Virus record (IMG/VR): IMGVR_UViG_3300015371_000131
Span: 1 to 30,146 of that record
Length of the DNA: 30,146 nucleotides
Reading direction: 5' to 3' (one strand)
Origin: a virus
The translations under genes were made by a program, and so were the position numbers. Positions 15,926 through 22,593 of the stretch are shown here, one piece after another (positions within the stretch are counted from its first letter, which is position 1; each line of letters starts with the position of its first letter). Below the pieces are notes generated by a model. It saw nothing but the letters and a program-made list of their open reading frames with translations. It was not told the origin of the DNA and made no database searches.

Positions 15926-16592
15926 AGTCGTCCGTCATTCTCTGGTGCATAAAGGTCGTCAGACTCGTCAGCGTGTTATCCCACTCGACCTTGAGTTCGG
16001 GGTATCGCTCCTCTGCCTTAGGGTTCCCCCGGTCAATGCGACAGATGCGCTTCGCTGCCCCGATGGGTAGCTGTTCGTGGTAGATATCAGGCAAACCGTC
16101 CGGAAAGTCCGTGAGCAGTGCCATCTCCGTCGGGTTGCCAACGTACGTCACCTTGGGGTTGCCTAAGGCGACCGCGACGGCAGACGGTGCTTCGACGAGA
16201 CAGACTTCAATCGTGCCGCGAATGAAGTAGCGATATATCTCGTCGCTGTTCGGAATCTGCTCCCAATCCGGTGTTTGCTGCTCCAAGAGGCTTTCATTGG
16301 TACGGCGCAGACGGATGCCGTTGTGCCGTATGCTGATGATGTCCAGCCAACCGGAGGGGATGGCGTACTCACGCACGCCCGTGCTTATCGCGATGGTGTT
16401 GCGCTTCTGATAGAACTTCGTGATCTGTGCAAGCTCTCGTAAGCTTTTGTTTAACTGGCGAGTTATGCTTATTGTCACCGGGGTGGTGTTGCCGGGGTCA
16501 GTAGAATTGCCGTCACGCACGGGAACCCGTGACCCGAAGGCCAAAAGCTCCTCGCGCGTGGCGGCAATGAGTTGTTCCAGGGTTTGCGACAT
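15867..16592 (-). CDS. Head-tail adaptor-like protein, copy 1
   Basis: A 241-residue protein starting at ATG 16592. The N-terminus is helical (SQTLEQLIAATREELLAFG). The next helix (ITRQLNKSLRELAQITKFY, about 42-60) is followed by a beta-rich core with AIPSGWLDIISIRHNG. The C-terminal helix begins LPDIYHEQLPIGAAKR (167-182), shared with the adaptor-like protein at 14257-15069. This layout fits the podovirus adaptor family that forms a dodecameric ring under the portal. The C-terminal 59 bases overlap the small YHS-like gene. Only a weak ribosome site (GAGAC) precedes the start. Confidence 0.7.
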   Translation of the reverse strand: MSQTLEQLIAATREELLAFGSRVPVRDGNSTDPGNTTPVTISITRQLNKSLRELAQITKFYQKRNTIAISTGVREYAIPSGWLDIISIRHNGIRLRRTNESLLEQQTPDWEQIPNSDEIYRYFIRGTIEVCLVEAPSAVAVALGNPKVTYVGNPTEMALLTDFPDGLPDIYHEQLPIGAAKRICRIDRGNPKAEERYPELKVEWDNTLTSLTTFMHQRMTDDYDSPQRLQDAFVPLPAPTA

Positions 16593-16630
16593 TTACTGTC
16601 TCACACGCTACGTGTGGACGCGCAGCGTCT
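16593..16630 (-). other. Two tandem short hairpins before adaptor copy 1
   Basis: Between the preceding stop and the adaptor start lie CACAC/GTGTG (16602-16606 with 16612-16616) and GACGC/GCGTC (16617-16621 with 16625-16629). Each is a 5-bp stem. No U-tract follows, so a terminator is unlikely; they may shape the leader RNA or be chance. Confidence 0.35.
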
Positions 16631-16948
16631 TCACTCGTTGTATTCTTCTTTTCCAAGCCCCGCTGGTTTCACCTGTACGCCGTAGATGCTGGCGTCATAG
16701 GTGAAGAAGATGTTCTGTTCGTTGCGCCACCAATTCTCCCACGAACCCTCACGAAAACGAACGTCCTTTAGGAGACCGTCCTGTATTCCCATAAAAGCCT
16801 CGGGGATCGGCTTGCCGGTCACATCGTCTATCTTGACAACGGGGGAGAGCGGGGGGATGAAGCTCCCATCCTCCACGTTCTCCCCGTAGTAGGTGAAAGG
16901 CTTCGCCGTAGCACGCTTGCGGTTCCGATACGTTGCACGCGCGTGCAA
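16631..16948 (-). CDS. Hypothetical protein with TTG start inside a palindrome
   Basis: About 105 residues. The only start with a good ribosome site is TTG at 16948: GAGGAG lies seven bases upstream, overlapping the end of the preceding gene. This TTG is the first three bases of an exact 16-bp palindrome, so the protein would begin MHARA. The rest is a small mixed protein with aromatics near the C-terminal half (ENWWRNEQNIFFTYDASIYG) and no signal peptide or membrane segment. I do not recognise it. It lies in the head-completion region between an unknown and an adaptor. If TTG is not used, no other good start is visible in the first 40 codons. Confidence 0.6.
   Translation of the reverse strand: MHARATYRNRKRATAKPFTYYGENVEDGSFIPPLSPVVKIDDVTGKPIPEAFMGIQDGLLKDVRFREGSWENWWRNEQNIFFTYDASIYGVQVKPAGLGKEEYNE
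16933..16948. repeat. Iterated palindrome (exact) supplying a TTG start
   Basis: Its first three bases on the minus strand are the probable start codon of the gene at 16631-16948. Confidence 0.88.
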
Positions 16949-16952
16949 TGGC

Positions 16953-17276
16953 TTACTCCTCTCTGGTCACTCTGACGTTGTGGACCTCGCGCGTATTGCC
17001 CGCTTTCGGCGGCTTTTGAGCCGCCGCCGGGTTGTTTGCCACGTCAAGCTGGTACGCCACCTGCTGCAATTGCGTGTTGGTCTCCACCATGATGGAGGCA
17101 ACGACCGCTAGACCCTCGCAGAGCGTAAGGGTTGCCTGTACCTGCGCCCGGTCGGCGTTCTCGGGCAGGCTCTCCATGATTTTCTGCGTGTCTTTCAGGC
17201 GCTCCCAATACCAGTCCGCTGACTTCATGTACTCGGGAGGATTCAGAATCCTGCCCTCTGAGTCGGTTAGTGCCAT
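16953..17276 (-). CDS. Hypothetical protein
   Basis: A 107-residue protein starting at ATG 17276, with AGGAG eight bases upstream and three bases after the HNH stop. The middle (residues about 20-80) is mostly helical (WYWERLKDTQKIMESL, TLCEGLAVVASIMVETNTQL). The C-terminus is polar and basic. No family recognised. Its place between capsid and adaptor genes suggests a head-completion or neck role (inference). Confidence 0.65.
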   Translation of the reverse strand: MALTDSEGRILNPPEYMKSADWYWERLKDTQKIMESLPENADRAQVQATLTLCEGLAVVASIMVETNTQLQQVAYQLDVANNPAAAQKPPKAGNTREVHNVRVTREE

Positions 17277-17279
17277 AAC

Positions 17280-17942
17280 TCACTCTCCTAAGAGCGGTTC
17301 AGGCTCCCACTTCTTGCGGAAGTCCACGCTTCGTACACCCTTCATCCGGTTGCACTCGCGACAGAGCGGTTGAACGTTGCTCATCTCGCTACCGCCTCCT
17401 TTGCTGACGGGTATCACATGGTCTATCGTGAGCTTCTTCTTTTCCCCACAGCAGACGCACCGATAATCGTACTTCTTCATCAGCGCATCCCACTCCCTCA
17501 CCAAGAGTGTCCCATCGTTGCCCCGCGCCGTCGTGCGATTATTGTTCTGTTTGACTTGATAGAACTGACGCGCACGGCTCGGGTTGTTTTTGCGAAAAGC
17601 TATCGCCCGCTCTGAGGACTTCTTCTTCTCCTCGTCAGAGAGTTCATCCCACCGCTTTTTAGCCTTAACCCGCCTCTCCTGCCGATGCGCCGCGTCATAC
17701 GTGCGGTATCTCTCACGCTCTCTATCGATGTTCTCCTCGCGATAACGCTTGCCGCGCTCGGTGTCGTAGTCAGCGTTTACCGCCCGCCATTTAGCAAAAC
17801 TCTTGCTACGGCACTCCCGACAGGCTCTCAATAATCCATCCTTCGATTGACTGTCCTTACCGAAGGAATCTAACGAGAGCGCCTTTTTGCATTTGCAGCA
17901 GGTGCGTAGCGGTGCTTCTTCGCCTAGCAAAAGGTCGTCCAT
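17280..17942 (-). CDS. HNH homing-type endonuclease inserted after capsid gene
   Basis: A 220-residue protein. I chose ATG 17942, with GGAGG eight bases upstream; an earlier frame opening at 18056 would overlap the capsid gene. Residues 15-18 and 41-44 form a C-x2-C pair set like a small zinc ribbon. Residues 50-140 are very Lys/Arg/Glu-rich and helical. The HNH core is complete: C162-x2-C165, D174-H175, N189, C194-x2-C197-N198. It is predicted to cut double-stranded DNA. Genes of this kind are often mobile in phages and sit beside conserved head genes, as here between the major capsid gene and a small virion gene. Composition is lower in GC than its neighbours. Its leader holds an unusual hairpin. 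Confidence 0.88.
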   Translation of the reverse strand: MDDLLLGEEAPLRTCCKCKKALSLDSFGKDSQSKDGLLRACRECRSKSFAKWRAVNADYDTERGKRYREENIDRERERYRTYDAAHRQERRVKAKKRWDELSDEEKKKSSERAIAFRKNNPSRARQFYQVKQNNNRTTARGNDGTLLVREWDALMKKYDYRCVCCGEKKKLTIDHVIPVSKGGGSEMSNVQPLCRECNRMKGVRSVDFRKKWEPEPLLGE

Positions 17943-17991
17943 GACAACTACCTCCAGTATATTGTACCATACTGGTGAGGTAGTTGTCATG
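17940..17991 (-). promoter_or_regulatory. Hairpin that buries the HNH ribosome site and start codon
   Basis: On the minus strand, 17991-17977 (CATGACAACTACCTC) is the exact complement of 17954-17940 (GAGGTAGTTGTCATG). Six more pairs, CAGTAT with ATACTG, follow after a two-base bulge, leaving an 8-base loop. The 3' arm contains GGAGG and the ATG at 17942. In any RNA read through from the capsid gene, both would be base-paired. Confidence 0.82.
17961..17990 (-). promoter_or_regulatory. Promoter inside the HNH leader hairpin
   Basis: Minus-strand ATGACA at 17990-17985 (-35, 5 of 6) is 18 bases from TACAAT at 17966-17961 (-10, 5 of 6). The predicted start, about seven bases on, falls at the GGAGG, so the transcript would lack the 5' arm of the hairpin and be free for translation. 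Confidence 0.6.
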
Positions 17992-18009
17992 TTTTGCTGC
18001 AAACACCCT

Positions 18010-18951
18010 TTATGGACCTTTTGAAGCCCACTTGCCTCGCCAGTCACTCGCACCACGCCCCCACCGGGCGCTTGTCATGAGAACCGTCACGTCCGCGATC
18101 TTGTCGATGTCCGTATCGAAGTCGGCGGCGCGGCGGGTCATCCAGAGCCACTTGTGATTGTCGCTCTCCAGATACCAGGCGTTCGGGTAGCGCAGCCGGG
18201 GGTTCCCGCCGTTTACCTCAAAGTCCTGGTAGTAGAGGTTCTTGTCGTTGTAGTTGCTGCCAAGCACCTTTTGCGTACCGACAATTTGCAGCGCGTACGG
18301 CAGCCCTTGGGGGTGAACGACGAGGCGTTTCGGCATAAGCGCGGTGAGCCACCGGCCCGTGTCGTTCTTGGTCTGCCGTAGTGTGCTGTAAGCAGCATCC
18401 AGGCTTGTGATAGAGAGGGCAGCGTCGGTGGCGTGCCGGTTGCTGCTATACTCCACGACGCTGCTGCCGGACTGATTCCTGAGCAGCGGGTGCGCGGTGC
18501 TGAACAGTGCAACGCCGTCCGTCTCCCACCCCTGGTAGTCGAACCCGTCGCTCCACTGTGCGGCGGCATCCTCCTCCTGAGCCTCCACGACCGCTCTTTT
18601 AAGCTCGCGGGTTATCATGGGTACGAGTTCGTTCGTCTGGTCGTCCTCCTGCGCCTCACGCGAGATACCGACGGCAAGCGCGTACGTGGGGTAGACCATC
18701 GTGAACGGGCGACCCATGCGCGGCGCGTCGAAGCGCTTGGGGGTCGTCTCCGGTTTGCGCACGACACGCCCCAGGCCGACCGTGCCGAAGAAACTGTCGT
18801 ACGCGTTATTAGTAGTATCGGTGTGGAAGTCCTCCGTCCGGAACTCCTTGATGAGACTCTCAGTAGGCTCCCACGCACGCCGCTTGAGGCTCCTCAGACC
18901 ACCAGGGGTCATGAAGAGGGGCCAGTCACTACGCATCACATAGCCAGCCAT
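18010..18951 (-). CDS. Major capsid protein (HK97-fold, Mu gpT-like)
   Basis: A 313-residue protein starting at ATG 18951, with a GGGGG purine run nine bases upstream. It resembles Mu-type major head subunits. Signs include an N-terminal helix region, a long acidic helix (TRELKRAVVEAQEEDAAAQ) after a basic-aromatic stretch, GVALFSTAHPLL near the middle, PKRLVVHPQG in the A-domain strand region and a final ADFDTDIDKIADVTVLMTSARWG. It assembles into the icosahedral shell. The decoration-like protein lies directly upstream and an HNH gene directly downstream. No maturation protease domain is obvious in the neighbouring genes. Confidence 0.8.
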   Translation of the reverse strand: MAGYVMRSDWPLFMTPGGLRSLKRRAWEPTESLIKEFRTEDFHTDTTNNAYDSFFGTVGLGRVVRKPETTPKRFDAPRMGRPFTMVYPTYALAVGISREAQEDDQTNELVPMITRELKRAVVEAQEEDAAAQWSDGFDYQGWETDGVALFSTAHPLLRNQSGSSVVEYSSNRHATDAALSITSLDAAYSTLRQTKNDTGRWLTALMPKRLVVHPQGLPYALQIVGTQKVLGSNYNDKNLYYQDFEVNGGNPRLRYPNAWYLESDNHKWLWMTRRAADFDTDIDKIADVTVLMTSARWGRGASDWRGKWASKGP

Positions 18952-18965
18952 GTCTCTCTACCCCC

Positions 18966-19880
18966 TTAGCTTTCGACCTGAGATTTGCCGTCGAGAATCT
19001 TGAAGTCCACGACGCCGCCGTACACGCCGATGGAGTCGGGCCGGATGCCGATAATCTTTATCAGCGCATTGTTGGTCGTCGCCGTCCGGATATAGCACCG
19101 CTTATTGCCGGGGTCCCATCCCAAATCCGCCGTCACGCCCCCGGAGGCGAGCAGCGCTTCGGAGACAGCGACCGTGGGTTCTATGGCACCGCTAAAGACG
19201 TTCCCCGCAAGGCACGGGAAGTAGATGATTTCCCGGTTGGGAGTCGTCTGACCGGCGACCGCCCCCGAGAAGGGAAGACCGAGTTCCTTAGGTGCCTGCG
19301 CAAACTCTCTGCCATACTGCGTACCGAGCGGCCCCTCCTCCCACTCGTCCGAGAAACCGACGAGCTTCGTGCTGGTCACATAGCCGACGACACCCGCCGT
19401 CGTCGTCGTGGGGGTGACGGCGGGGCTTGTACCCCCGGTCAGGCCCGTGCTAGTACACGTCGGCGCGGTTATGTCCGTGCCGGAAAGCGCGTTGCTCCAG
19501 GTGACAGTAACGGCAGCACTGTTGATCGGCCCGCCTGCACAGACAACGTTACCGTTGCCGATGGTACTCAGGGCTTGCAAAGCCGTCTGTACCTGTGCCG
19601 CCGTCGCGTTGTAGGCGATGCCCGCCGTCGTCTGCCCGCCGTAGGTGATCGTGAAGGTCCCGCCGGTCGGGGAGCCGGTCTGCGTGAGCGTCGTCACCTC
19701 GTTGGTTCCCTGTACCGCCGCGTGTTCCAGACGCCCCGAGGCGTTTAGAATCAGCGGCGAGTATTTTTTGACCGGATAGCTCGCCAGCGGGTTAAGATAC
19801 CTCGCCTTAGAGCGCATATTGTTTGCCATGAAGCTCCGGGCCGAGAAGCCGAGGAACCCCTCGCTGATGGGATCGCCCAT
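18966..19880 (-). CDS. Head (decoration-type) protein with inserted Ig-like domain
   Basis: A 304-residue protein. ATG 19880 has GGAGG five bases upstream. Residues about 62-165 form a Thr/Gly-rich Ig-like unit (GGTFTITYGGQTT, AYNATAAQVQTALQAL, TVTWSNALSGTD, then a Thr run), a pattern widely inserted in phage surface proteins. The Ig unit interrupts a second domain that resumes at YVTSTKLVGFSDEW and ends with a beta-rich section. The gene lies just before the major capsid gene, so a capsid decoration or stabilising protein is likely, with the Ig unit facing outward (inference). A Cys in each half of the Ig unit could pair. Confidence 0.66.
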   Translation of the reverse strand: MGDPISEGFLGFSARSFMANNMRSKARYLNPLASYPVKKYSPLILNASGRLEHAAVQGTNEVTTLTQTGSPTGGTFTITYGGQTTAGIAYNATAAQVQTALQALSTIGNGNVVCAGGPINSAAVTVTWSNALSGTDITAPTCTSTGLTGGTSPAVTPTTTTAGVVGYVTSTKLVGFSDEWEEGPLGTQYGREFAQAPKELGLPFSGAVAGQTTPNREIIYFPCLAGNVFSGAIEPTVAVSEALLASGGVTADLGWDPGNKRCYIRTATTNNALIKIIGIRPDSIGVYGGVVDFKILDGKSQVES

Positions 19881-19908
19881 ACTAGCCTCCAGTAGTCAGG
19901 ATCAGGTC

Positions 19909-20760
19909 TTATTTCTGCCGGTTGTACGGACTTTCCGGGATGCCGCCGCCCATAGGCCCCCCGAAGCCGCCGAAGGTCGTCGTCGTGTTCAGGCCCGCGT
20001 ATTTGCGGGCAGCGTCCAGAGACTCGGCCATCATTCCTGCCCGGTCGTAGTCCGCAGACTCCACCATCTGCCGCATTTGCCCCCGGAACTGAGAACCGGG
20101 GTCGGACGGGATGGGCTGTCCGTTCTCGTCGAAGCTCTGTACCTGAAACCCGTGTTCCTCGCTCAAGAGCTTGACCCTATCGCCGTCCACCATGCCCATA
20201 AGGGTGTGATGGTGGGCGTTGCCCATCATATCCTCCCGCTCCATTGCACGCGCGTGCAACCGGCGAGACTCCTGCTGCTCATACAGCATCTTGGGCACCT
20301 GCATCAAGACAAGATCACCGAGGGTAACGACCTCGCCCAACCCCTCTAGTTTACGTACCTGATGCATATGGGCATGGGACTTGCGAACAGGCGCATAGCC
20401 CTTACGCCGGGCCTCGTTATAGCTTGGGTGCGCACTGTCTTTGTTCGCCCAATAGTAATGATAATTCTGGTCGTAAGTCTCTGTGTCCAGGTCGTTCGCA
20501 TCCCGCATCTCCACTTCCCGGTCCAGCATCTTGCGGGCCGTCAGGTCGGCCAAACGGACCTGCACGTTCTCGTACACGTCCTTTTCGGAGTTGTACGTGG
20601 GTATCGTCACGAACTCCTCTTGCGCATCTGCGAGGGGTGCGGACGGGGAGACTTGCGCCGCCCCGTCCGTCCCTGCCGCTTCAAACCCGTCGCCCATGCT
20701 TTCAGTCAGCAACGGGATAGCCGCTTTGGGTTCTGGTAAGGTTGTCAGTTCTTCGGTCAT
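19909..20760 (-). CDS. Hypothetical head-region protein
   Basis: A 283-residue protein starting at ATG 20760 with only a weak purine-rich leader. The N-terminal 50 residues are acidic and likely disordered. Residues 60-200 are charged and helical, with many Tyr/His (DQNYHYYWANKD, KSHAHMHQVRKLEG). The last 30 residues are Gly/Pro/Thr-rich. No family recognised. Position between the scaffold-like gene and the decoration gene suggests a role in capsid assembly. An exact 16-bp palindrome encodes LHARA in a charged helix (20244-20259). Confidence 0.66.
   Translation of the reverse strand: MTEELTTLPEPKAAIPLLTESMGDGFEAAGTDGAAQVSPSAPLADAQEEFVTIPTYNSEKDVYENVQVRLADLTARKMLDREVEMRDANDLDTETYDQNYHYYWANKDSAHPSYNEARRKGYAPVRKSHAHMHQVRKLEGLGEVVTLGDLVLMQVPKMLYEQQESRRLHARAMEREDMMGNAHHHTLMGMVDGDRVKLLSEEHGFQVQSFDENGQPIPSDPGSQFRGQMRQMVESADYDRAGMMAESLDAARKYAGLNTTTTFGGFGGPMGGGIPESPYNRQK
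20244..20259. repeat. Iterated palindrome (exact)
   Basis: In the gene at 19909-20760, read as LHARA within a charged helix. Confidence 0.9.
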
Positions 20761-20775
20761 TTCTTTCTCTAGGGC

Positions 20776-22092
20776 TTAGGTGCCCCTGCCCTCGTACTCC
20801 GCTTCGTCCTGCGCGACTTCCTCAGCGGTGATGGTCTTTCCGTTCAATTTGCTGTACACCCGCGCAAGCTCTCTGTGTTGATCCGTGACGGCCACTTTGG
20901 GCTTCGCTGCACCGTTCCTTTTAGCCGCCGCCTCGCCCGATGCCCCGGTGCCCCCCTGCGGCTGTGCGGGGGGTCTGCGGGCACCCCCTGCCCCCGCCGG
21001 GTACAACACGTCGGCAAGCTTGCCTTCCTTCCAGAGTTTCGCAAACGCGCGGCCTATACTCTCGTCCACCATTTCCGGCTGTGCCGCTTGCAAATACCCG
21101 AACTCCCCGTTCTGCACTCCCTCCTTGACGATCTCTATAGCGGTCTGAAAGACCTGCTCCGCCGCCTTCTGCGCGTCGTCCTCGGGGTGGACAGCGAGGA
21201 AGAGACTTGTTAGCTCCTGCATGGCCTTGGGAATACGCTCCCGCTGCTTTTCGGCGGCTTGCATCACGGCAGCTTGCTGCCCCTGCGCCCGATCCGCCTG
21301 GCGCTGCTGTCGCTGCTGGTTGTACTCCTCGCGCCAGGTTTCGTACTCCTCGCGCATGTAGATTGGCGCGTTGGCGGTGTCGATGCCGTCGCGTTCGCAC
21401 GCCTCCACGTACTCCTGCAAACGCTGCTCAGTCCACCACCGGGCGGGTCGCACGGGTACGCCGAGTTCGTCCAGGGGGAAACCCGTTTCGGGGTCCGTCT
21501 GGCCTCGGTAGTCGCGCGTGTATTCAGGCTGATCTTGTTGGGTTGTGGGGGGTTCGCCGGGCTTGGCCTGCGGCGCTTGTCCCGAAAGCGCGGCGATGGC
21601 GCTCCGCAAATCGCCTATCTCCGAACCCTGCTGCCCGAAGCGGCGCTGTAAGGACAGATAAGCCTCTTCCAGCTTCTCGGGGGATTCAAAGACGTTGGCG
21701 TACTTGCGTGGGGTCTCGGGACTCTCGGGAGACTCGGGGGGAGTCTCCGGTTCCTTCCCCTCTTCGACCGGTTGCTCGGGGAGTTTTGCAACCGTCTGCT
21801 CCGACTCGTCTTCGGAGAGCGTCTTCTCCAGGTTGGCGGGGTGGAAGGGATTGTCCTCCCGGCGGGGTCGGCGGCTACGTGATTCTGACGGTTTACCGTC
21901 TTGGGCCGTAGCGGGCGGCTCGCCGGAAGGCGGTTCCTGCTTGGCAGCAGGAGGCTGTGCCTTTTTCTCTTCCACCTCGCCAAGTAGACCGTCTTCCAAA
22001 TCAGAAGACGGACTTCTGGAGGGCGTCTCGTCCGGTGCCATACTCAGGTCGCGGTCGCCCGCGAACGTCCAGGCTATGTTAGGTTGAGTCAT
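20776..22092 (-). CDS. Probable capsid scaffolding protein
   Basis: A 438-residue protein. I chose ATG 22092, which has GGAGG nine bases upstream; a longer frame opening at 22125 lacks one. The first 130 residues are Pro/Glu/Ser-rich and disordered. A helix (VFESPEKLEEAYLSLQRRFG, about 135-155) follows. Residues about 240-310 are a Gln/Arg/Glu-rich coiled coil, and a helical C-terminal region ends in a charged tail. Composition and place between portal and capsid genes match scaffold proteins, which shape the procapsid and are then lost. The role is inferred, not from a named family. Confidence 0.65.
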   Translation of the reverse strand: MTQPNIAWTFAGDRDLSMAPDETPSRSPSSDLEDGLLGEVEEKKAQPPAAKQEPPSGEPPATAQDGKPSESRSRRPRREDNPFHPANLEKTLSEDESEQTVAKLPEQPVEEGKEPETPPESPESPETPRKYANVFESPEKLEEAYLSLQRRFGQQGSEIGDLRSAIAALSGQAPQAKPGEPPTTQQDQPEYTRDYRGQTDPETGFPLDELGVPVRPARWWTEQRLQEYVEACERDGIDTANAPIYMREEYETWREEYNQQRQQRQADRAQGQQAAVMQAAEKQRERIPKAMQELTSLFLAVHPEDDAQKAAEQVFQTAIEIVKEGVQNGEFGYLQAAQPEMVDESIGRAFAKLWKEGKLADVLYPAGAGGARRPPAQPQGGTGASGEAAAKRNGAAKPKVAVTDQHRELARVYSKLNGKTITAEEVAQDEAEYEGRGT

Positions 22093-22146
22093 CGTACTGT
22101 ACCTCCGGTCACACAAAGCTGTCAAGCGCTTTGCAAAAGTTTTAGC

Positions 22147-22530
22147 TTAGAGCGTTTCAGCAGCGAGACGATCCCTGAGTCGTGATTTGACAGCTTCCTT
22201 TATCGGCTGAGACTTCTCCTCGTTCCCGACGAAGTAGCTGTCCAGCATCTCCTCCATGAGTTCCGACGCGAAGCCCACGGTGAGACGCGCGTAGTAGTTC
22301 AAGTCACGCATCTTCCCCGGCAGCGTCTCGTCCTCCGGGTCGGCGTAGGCCAGCCATGCGGCGAGAACGTCGTAACGCCGCTTCGCCTCCCTCTGCATGA
22401 ACTGGTAGCTCGGGTTCGATTCCAGTTCCGAGAGGCGCAGGAAGGTCTGGTAGTCCTCCGGACTCTCGGACTCCAGACGAGAAATCGCCTCCTTACGGGT
22501 CGTGCTGTTCTTGTAATCGTAGCGTAGCAT
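22147..22530 (-). CDS. Hypothetical small helical protein
   Basis: A 127-residue, highly charged, all-helical protein (SRLESESPEDYQTFLRLSELE, FMQREAKRRYDVLAAWLAY). It starts at ATG 22530, where a 16-bp palindrome fills the space between the AAAGG ribosome site and the start. No family recognised. It lies between portal and scaffold genes, so it may be a head-assembly factor. Confidence 0.62.
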   Translation of the reverse strand: MLRYDYKNSTTRKEAISRLESESPEDYQTFLRLSELESNPSYQFMQREAKRRYDVLAAWLAYADPEDETLPGKMRDLNYYARLTVGFASELMEEMLDSYFVGNEEKSQPIKEAVKSRLRDRLAAETL

Positions 22531-22545
22531 ACGAATCGATTCGTA
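22530..22545. promoter_or_regulatory. Palindrome TACGAATCGATTCGTA between ribosome site and start
   Basis: The perfect 16-bp palindrome includes the first base of the ATG of the small gene to its left. AAAGG is directly before it on the minus strand, 15 bases from ATG. It could be a repressor site or a leader hairpin. Its core AATCGATT recurs in the palindrome at 30121. Confidence 0.6.
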
Positions 22546-22549
22546 CCTT

Positions 22550-22567
22550 TCTATATTGTCTATATTG
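22550..22567. repeat. Tandem 9-bp repeat TCTATATTG x2
   Basis: Two back-to-back copies occur, the second overlapping the start of the 16-bp palindrome at 22565. On the minus strand they read CAATATAGA twice, just before AAAGG. A -10-like element could be hidden here, but no convincing -35 pair is seen. Confidence 0.5.
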
Positions 22568-22580
22568 CACGCGCGTGCAA
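22565..22580. repeat. Iterated palindrome (exact), intergenic
   Basis: Between the portal stop and the small helical gene, 35 bases upstream of that gene's start, next to a tandem TCTATATTG repeat. Confidence 0.9.
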
Positions 22581-22593
22581 CGGGGTTGGGTGG

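Noticed and set aside
17943-18056. Longer N-terminus for the HNH gene starting at 18056
   Set aside because: It would overlap the capsid gene and translate through the leader hairpin. ATG 17942 has GGAGG at the correct distance.
22096-22125. TTGACA element upstream of the scaffold gene as a promoter
   Set aside because: The -35 is perfect but the only -10 candidate (TACAGT, 18 bases away) would start transcription at or beyond the ATG and past the ribosome site.
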